Shown here one piece after another: positions 59,506 to 64,000 of a stretch of DNA of 64,000 nt. The notes under the pieces are model-generated. The model did not search any database and had not been told where the DNA came from. It was given only the letters and a program-made list of their open reading frames with translations. The position numbers were made by a program, and so were the translations under genes. The stretch's first letter is position 1, and every line of letters begins with the position of its first letter. The stretch comes from Bacteroidota bacterium (GTDB lineage: Bacteria > Bacteroidota > Bacteroidia > Bacteroidales > Dysgonomonadaceae): the NCBI GenBank assembly GCA_023399295.1, contig JAEWQF010000042.1, forward strand, positions 1-64,000, written 5' to 3'.

Positions 59506-60987
59506 TTACTCCTTGTTCCGGAAACCGGAGCAGAGTGCGTATTTTCTGTTTAGAAATTGCTTTTCTGTTATCTTTATCAATGGTTCGCGGAAGAGGATGC
59601 CTCCCAGACCCAGTAGGGAGAGGATGATCAGTGCAATGTGACTGGCTGAAAAGAGGGAGAAGAGGCTTACAAGCAGGATAGGGACCAGCAGCGAGGGAAT
59701 CATCACAATGAAATTCTTATAGCTCACTCCCTGCATGTTCATCGAAGAGCCTTTTGCGAGCTCCAGTCGTTTGGTGTTAAAGCTGGCACTGAAGAGATAG
59801 ATATGAATGTTGACGCCGGCATTGTATAAGAATGCTGCTATATGAATGGCGATGATCTGTGTGCCGAAAAGAAAATAGGGTGTGGTGGCAATAAACGAGA
59901 CGATGCAGAGTCCCAACATCAGGTAATAATTGGCATGAATGTAGGTGGTTGTTTTGATGTTGCGGGTCATCAGGAAGTCGAAATGGGAGCCGTCCCAGTT
60001 GATGATCCACTGGCCAAATATCAGCATGCCGGTACCAGTAAGAAAAATAGCCACAAAGAGCAACCAGCCGGGACTCTCCTTGTAGACGGGGTTGGTATAG
60101 AAAATCAACCCGTACAGCAGGAAGAAGAGTGCGGTGTAGAGTGTGTTCCTTGTTCGTTTGTGACGCATCACCAGTTTCATCACCAGTGAGATCAGTTCAC
60201 CGATATTTCCGAATCGTTCCATAAAGGAGAACCGTCTGGTGTCGGTCTGTCGCCATGTTTTCTTCTTCTCGAACGACTCGGGATAGTAGTTGCGGGCAAA
60301 GTAGAGCCGGTTGAGCCAAAAGGCGCCGAAAGGAAGCAGCCAGGCAGCCATCCAGAGCAGCGATGTCCGGGTCATCATCCCAAAGAGCTGGCCCGATAAA
60401 CTGAAAAGGGAGAGGATCCCGAAATATTCGAGCAGCGCCGGCACTCCTGCCACAACAAGCAGAAGAACCATGCCGATGAGCAGGTTGCTGAACTGTCGTT
60501 TCATCAGGGGAGCCAACAGTGTGTTGCATGCAATCAGTGGGAGCACCGAGAGGATGAAACGAAATGCACCTGCCACCCCATATTCGGGATAGATGCCGCT
60601 GATCGCAAAGGGGATCACGAAGCAGAGTGTCAGGTAGTTGATCGGGTTGAGCAATGGTTTCAGCAAAAGATAATTGAGAAGTGACTTTCTTTTTATCGGC
60701 AGCACCTGGTAGGCCTGCAGGTTGATCCTGCTCAAGGGCTGCATCAGGTATCGGAAGAAGAGCAGTGCGATTGCCGAGTAGAGGAGGCCCCCGTGAAACA
60801 GGTCAGCCGGAGCCATGTCTGGTGCTACCTCTGCCAGTATGCGCGGCAACATGAACCCCAACAACACGAAGAGTGCAACAAAATAGAGGGCCGTCAATCC
60901 CATGAAGATGGTAACTGCCAGGTTGCGGTAAAAACCCGGCGAGCGTCTGTTCTCCAGCCAGTAGTGTTTGAATAGAATGGTAAGCAT
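59506..60987 (-). CDS. DUF5687 family ABC-type permease
   Basis: 493 residues with around ten hydrophobic segments (for example IFMGLTALYFVALFVLLGFM, LLIGMVLLLVVAGVPALLEY, FVAIFLTGTGMLIFGQWIIN, MIPSLLVPILLVSLFSLFSA). It matches the Bacteroidota family DUF5687, regularly found with an ABC ATPase, as here. Probably an exporter-type membrane component. It is 14 nt after the HerA-like gene. Confidence 0.85.
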   Translation of the reverse strand: MLTILFKHYWLENRRSPGFYRNLAVTIFMGLTALYFVALFVLLGFMLPRILAEVAPDMAPADLFHGGLLYSAIALLFFRYLMQPLSRINLQAYQVLPIKRKSLLNYLLLKPLLNPINYLTLCFVIPFAISGIYPEYGVAGAFRFILSVLPLIACNTLLAPLMKRQFSNLLIGMVLLLVVAGVPALLEYFGILSLFSLSGQLFGMMTRTSLLWMAAWLLPFGAFWLNRLYFARNYYPESFEKKKTWRQTDTRRFSFMERFGNIGELISLVMKLVMRHKRTRNTLYTALFFLLYGLIFYTNPVYKESPGWLLFVAIFLTGTGMLIFGQWIINWDGSHFDFLMTRNIKTTTYIHANYYLMLGLCIVSFIATTPYFLFGTQIIAIHIAAFLYNAGVNIHIYLFSASFNTKRLELAKGSSMNMQGVSYKNFIVMIPSLLVPILLVSLFSLFSASHIALIILSLLGLGGILFREPLIKITEKQFLNRKYALCSGFRNKE

Positions 60988-61001
60988 TGAATCAATCTTT
61001 T

Positions 61002-62540
61002 TTATTTTTTTCCAAAGAGGGCACCCAACAGACTGCGGGTGAGGGTGCGTCCCAGCTGGTTGGTGATCTGTCGCTTGGCGCTCTTACCCACCTGATCCAA
61101 CATCTCACCCAGGATGCCCTGATCCGCCTTGCGTTGTCGCTCAGCAGCACGTCGGGAACGTTCAGCCTCAAGTGCCGCCTTCTGCTCCTCCTTCTGGCGG
61201 CGGATGCGTTCTTTCTCCTCTTCCGCCTGAAGCCGCTCCTCCTCCAGCAGCTCCTGCTTCTGTGAGAGGATCTCGAAGGCCGACTCGCGGTCGATGAGCT
61301 TCTCGTAGACACCATAGATCAGTGAACCACGCAGCAGCTGGTCTCTCTCGCCCACAGTGATGGGACCGATCTGTCCCTGGGGAGGCAGGATATTGGCCCG
61401 TTCTACCATCTGGGGTGCTCCTTTCTCATTGAGGAACGACACCAGCGCCTCACCGGTATTGAGTTGCGTGATTGCTTCCTCCGTACTGAAGGCGGGGTTG
61501 GCACGGAAGGTGTTGGCTGCAACCCTCACCGCTTTCTGGTCGTTGGGGGTATAGGCACGCAGGGCGTGCTGCACCCTGTTACCCAGTTGGCCCAGTATGC
61601 TCTCCGGGATGTCGGCGGGGTTCTGTGTGCAGAAGTAGACACCTACCCCTTTCGAACGGATCAGGCGTACGATCTGTTCCACCTTTTCCAGCAGGGAGGA
61701 GGGCATGTCGTTGAAGAGCAGGTGGGCTTCGTCGAAGAAGAAGACCAGCTTCGGTTTATCCAGGTCACCCACCTCAGGAAGTGTCTCATAGAGGTCGTCC
61801 AGCAGCCAAAGCAGGAAGGTGGTGTAAACGCGGGGTGCGTTCATCAGCTTGTCAGCAGCCAGGATGTTGATCACCCCCTTGCCCTGTTCTGTCTGGATGA
61901 AGTCGGTGATCTCCAGCTCGGGTTCACCAAAGAAATTGTGGGCACCTTCACTTTCGAGTCGCAGCAGGCTGCGTTGGATGGCACCGATGCTGGCCGGTGA
62001 GATGTTGCCATAACGGGTGGTAAACGCTGTGCGGTTGTCACCGATGAACTGAATCATCTTCTGCAGATCTTTCAGGTCGATCAGCAACAGGTTGTTGTCA
62101 TCGGCAATGCGAAATGCCATCGAGAGGATCGCACCTTGTGTTTCATTCAGATTGAGCAGTCGCTCCAGCAGCAGCGGTCCCATCGCAGTGACAGTGGTAC
62201 GCACCGGATGTCCCTGTTCACCGAATACATCCCAGAAGCGCACCGGAAAAGGCTTGTAGTCAAAACCTTTCTCTTTGAGTCCATATTGTTCGACACGCAT
62301 GGTGACACTCTCCTTGTTGCCGCCAATCCTGGCAACTCCGGAGAGGTCGCCTTTCATATCGGCTGCAAAGACGGGTACACCCATTTCACTGAAGGTTTCA
62401 GTCAGGGTTTGCAGGGTGACGGTCTTGCCAGTACCGGTTGCACCGGTTATCAGGCCGTGGCGATTGGCCATTTTGGGTATCAGGCATACTTCCGCATTGT
62501 CGCTAATGGCAATGAATGCACGTTGGCTGTTGTCGAACAT
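61002..62540 (-). CDS. HerA-like helicase/ATPase, DUF853 (YjgR) family
   Basis: 512 residues. Walker A ITGATGTGKTVTLQTL (GATGTGKT, 33-40), Walker B region KLVFFFDEAHLLF, the arginine-finger-like segment VGVYFCTQNPADIPESILGQ, then a charged coiled coil (LLEEERLQAEEEKERIRRQK) and a basic tail. The family is widespread; its role is not established, though it resembles HerA/FtsK hexameric ATPases. First gene of an operon with the permease and ABC ATPase; the link between them is unknown. Confidence 0.9.
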   Translation of the reverse strand: MFDNSQRAFIAISDNAEVCLIPKMANRHGLITGATGTGKTVTLQTLTETFSEMGVPVFAADMKGDLSGVARIGGNKESVTMRVEQYGLKEKGFDYKPFPVRFWDVFGEQGHPVRTTVTAMGPLLLERLLNLNETQGAILSMAFRIADDNNLLLIDLKDLQKMIQFIGDNRTAFTTRYGNISPASIGAIQRSLLRLESEGAHNFFGEPELEITDFIQTEQGKGVINILAADKLMNAPRVYTTFLLWLLDDLYETLPEVGDLDKPKLVFFFDEAHLLFNDMPSSLLEKVEQIVRLIRSKGVGVYFCTQNPADIPESILGQLGNRVQHALRAYTPNDQKAVRVAANTFRANPAFSTEEAITQLNTGEALVSFLNEKGAPQMVERANILPPQGQIGPITVGERDQLLRGSLIYGVYEKLIDRESAFEILSQKQELLEEERLQAEEEKERIRRQKEEQKAALEAERSRRAAERQRKADQGILGEMLDQVGKSAKRQITNQLGRTLTRSLLGALFGKK

Positions 62541-62571
62541 ACTGGTCTGATTGTTTGGTTTCTGTACAAGG

Positions 62572-62579
62572 CAAAGGTA
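62572..62579 (-). promoter_or_regulatory. Candidate -7 box for the HerA-like operon
   Basis: The minus strand reads TACCTTTG, 31 nt before the ATG; no clear -33 element. Confidence 0.35.
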
Positions 62580-62620
62580 AACATTTTTTTAGTTTTGTTG
62601 TGTTGGTGGTTAAATGATAT

Positions 62621-62652
62621 TTTGTATCCTATCATTTTTTCCTTTATCTTTA
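62621..62652 (+). promoter_or_regulatory. Predicted promoter of the small exported protein gene
   Basis: TTTG (62621-62624), 20 nt spacer, TATCTTTA (62645-62652), one mismatch at the last base of the -7 box. Confidence 0.45.
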
Positions 62653-62678
62653 GCGCAGTAATTAAAAATTCTAATTCG

Positions 62679-63332
62679 ATGACCAACAAACTTTCTTCTC
62701 TGTTTTTACTCTTGTTGATAGCAACAACCATGCATGCACAAAGAGGTACAGTGCTATCACATTATCTGTTTCCAGAGTTTACCGCCGGTCAGGTGATGAT
62801 GAAAGACGGAAGGTTGAATCCTGCCATGTTGAATTACAATGCAATCACCGAAGAGATTGTCTTCCTGCAGAACGGACAGGTGCTGGCGCTGGCTGATCCG
62901 GCACTGAGCCAGACAGATACGGTGTTCATCAGTGACCGGAAGCTTGTGCCTTTTGAGGATGAGTTCGCTGAGTTGATCCTGAATGGTGAAGTGAAGCTGC
63001 TGGCTCTTTTCCGCTGTAAGGTGATCCCTCCCGGCAATCCGGCTCCCTTTGGAGGTACCTCACAAATCTCATCTGTCGACAATATTTCAAGGTGGGGAGC
63101 GAACAACACCTATTATGATCTGAGTCTGCCCGATGATTACAAGATTGAAACCAACTACATGTATCGCATCGACAATGGATCAGGCTGGAAGAAAGCTAAT
63201 TCGATGAAACAGCTTAGGAATTTCTACAAAAAGAGCAGAGACCGTTTCGATCAGTATGTCTCAGAACAAAAGGTCCAGTTTGATGATCCCGCCCAAATAG
63301 CAGCACTGGTGCAATGGATGGAGGCAGAATAA
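62679..63332 (+). CDS. Exported protein of unknown function
   Basis: 217 residues from the ATG at 62679, chosen because it gives a signal peptide (SLFLLLLIATTMHAQ) and follows a predicted promoter; the frame is open upstream but that part is antisense to the HerA-like gene. The mature part includes YLFPEFTAGQVMMKDGRLN and LNYNAITEEIVFLQNGQVLA, a pattern common to Bacteroidota exported proteins that describe a peptide inserted in a folded beta structure. C-terminal WKKANSMKQLRNFYKKSRDR is basic. I cannot assign a family. Confidence 0.72.
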   Translation: MTNKLSSLFLLLLIATTMHAQRGTVLSHYLFPEFTAGQVMMKDGRLNPAMLNYNAITEEIVFLQNGQVLALADPALSQTDTVFISDRKLVPFEDEFAELILNGEVKLLALFRCKVIPPGNPAPFGGTSQISSVDNISRWGANNTYYDLSLPDDYKIETNYMYRIDNGSGWKKANSMKQLRNFYKKSRDRFDQYVSEQKVQFDDPAQIAALVQWMEAE

Positions 63333-63350
63333 CTACACTCAAGTAAGTCT

Positions 63351-64000
63351 CTAAAGATTGATGCAGAGAACGAATGCCACTGAGAGCAGGAATCCCGTGA
63401 GGGAGGTCTCTTTCAGATAGGGGTCGAGACTGCCCCCTTCCCGTTCGCTGATGGCTCCCATGATCGTGATGAGCCTGATGAAGATGAGCAGGTAGAGATA
63501 ACCCGGCAGTAAGGAGGGGAGGTAGAGCAGATTGAAAACGGCGAAGGTGACGATGGTGACCAGTGTCATCGCAGCATGGTAACGTTTGGCTCCCCTCAAT
63601 CCCAGTTTGACAGCAATGGTTCTCTTGCCCGACAACCGATCGTTCTCGATATCCCGCATGTTGTTCACATTGAGTATCATGCTACTAATCAGCCCCAGTC
63701 CCATGGCTGGCAACAATGGGATGGTGTCGAAAGAGCCTGTGTGGAGGAAGTAGGTACCGATCACCGGCACCGGTCCGAAAAAGAAGAAGGCGAAGAGATC
63801 GCCCCATCCCCTGTATCCGTATGCATGACGTCCCATGGTGTAGAAGAGGGCCGCCAGGATGGAGGCACCTCCCAGCAGCAGGAGAATCCATACTGCATCA
63901 CCACCGGCTGTTCCCGGTGCTGTAAAGATCAGCGCCAGTCCGATCCCAATGCATATTGAAACAGCTATGGCCACTGCCCGTTTCATGGCGCGGGGGGTGA
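63351..64000 (-). CDS. menA: 1,4-dihydroxy-2-naphthoate polyprenyltransferase (5' part outside window)
   Basis: At least 216 codons; the frame is open through the right edge (TPRAM before the internal Met at 63986), so the N-terminal ~80-90 residues with the first Asp-rich motif are missing here. A UbiA-family membrane enzyme attaching the prenyl chain in menaquinone synthesis. Visible: GDLFAFFFFGPVPVIGTYFL, the second Asp-rich loop NVNNMRDIENDRLSGKRTIA, and further membrane segments. The ending LLSVAFVLCINL is a final TM. Convergent with the exported-protein gene. Confidence 0.92.
   Translation of the reverse strand, partial: TPRAMKRAVAIAVSICIGIGLALIFTAPGTAGGDAVWILLLLGGASILAALFYTMGRHAYGYRGWGDLFAFFFFGPVPVIGTYFLHTGSFDTIPLLPAMGLGLISSMILNVNNMRDIENDRLSGKRTIAVKLGLRGAKRYHAAMTLVTIVTFAVFNLLYLPSLLPGYLYLLIFIRLITIMGAISEREGGSLDPYLKETSLTGFLLSVAFVLCINL

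Noticed and set aside
62136..62678. A long upstream extension of the exported protein frame
   Set aside because: The extension is antisense to the HerA-like gene and would bury the signal peptide; the ATG at 62679 follows a promoter-like sequence.

Overview
The window is chromosomal DNA from a Bacteroidota bacterium, most likely of the order Bacteroidales. The evidence is: many sites matching the phylum's promoter consensus (TTTG or TTG, about 19-22 nt, then TAnnTTTG); few obvious Shine-Dalgarno sequences; GLPGLI proteins paired with TonB-dependent receptors; a putative porin of the Porin_10 type; a PG0541-type protein behind an RND pump; a DUF5687 permease; and GC-rich coding sequence. Family resemblance suggests the Dysgonomonadaceae/Porphyromonadaceae area, but that is inference.

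Layout. 1-8.9 kb: 5' part of an oligopeptidase B-like lipoprotein, a CDF metal exporter, arginine decarboxylase (speA), a serpin lipoprotein and a B12-dependent class II ribonucleotide reductase (nrdJ). 9.1-16.2 kb: a visibly AT-rich block on the minus strand with two tandem copies of a GLPGLI protein plus outer-membrane receptor pair, followed by about 0.7 kb of AT-rich DNA with little in it. This block looks acquired and is the least understood part of the window. 16.9-29.1 kb: YigZ/IMPACT protein, topoisomerase I with a Lys/Ser/Thr repeat tail, a GNAT enzyme with a small membrane protein, a split chromate-type transporter with a long leader, TrpB2, a malic enzyme-phosphotransacetylase fusion, a DUF2461 protein with an OB-fold-like lipoprotein, and a LiaF-like protein next to a membrane-bound LytTR regulator. 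29.2-35.9 kb: a TetR-controlled tripartite RND efflux operon with a PG0541-type accessory gene. 36-46.8 kb: pncB, an M23 peptidase, coaBC, a PadR/PspC pair, two tRNA-Leu genes, the NAD(P)HX repair enzyme, rplU-rpmA and a methyltransferase.

46.9-54.25 kb: a complete histidine operon on the minus strand, hisG-D-C-B-H-A-F-IE. An 18-residue leader peptide (MKANWFHHHHFHTCNQAS) precedes it, followed by an intrinsic terminator and an alternative antiterminator pairing. This is a legible transcription attenuator. 54.5-64 kb: a putative porin and a membrane-anchored solute-binding-like protein with a TTG start, a DUF4890 protein, a PH-domain membrane protein, a HerA-like ATPase/DUF5687/ABC ATPase operon, a small exported protein, and the 3' part of menA running off the right edge.

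The best leads are the duplicated GLPGLI-receptor cassette with its adjacent 38-codon ORF and upstream dyad, the his attenuator, palindromes overlapping the promoters of the TetR and PadR regulators, the dyad at the malic enzyme promoter, and the structured leader before the chromate-type transporter. No CRISPR array, intact insertion sequence, prophage or rRNA gene was seen.
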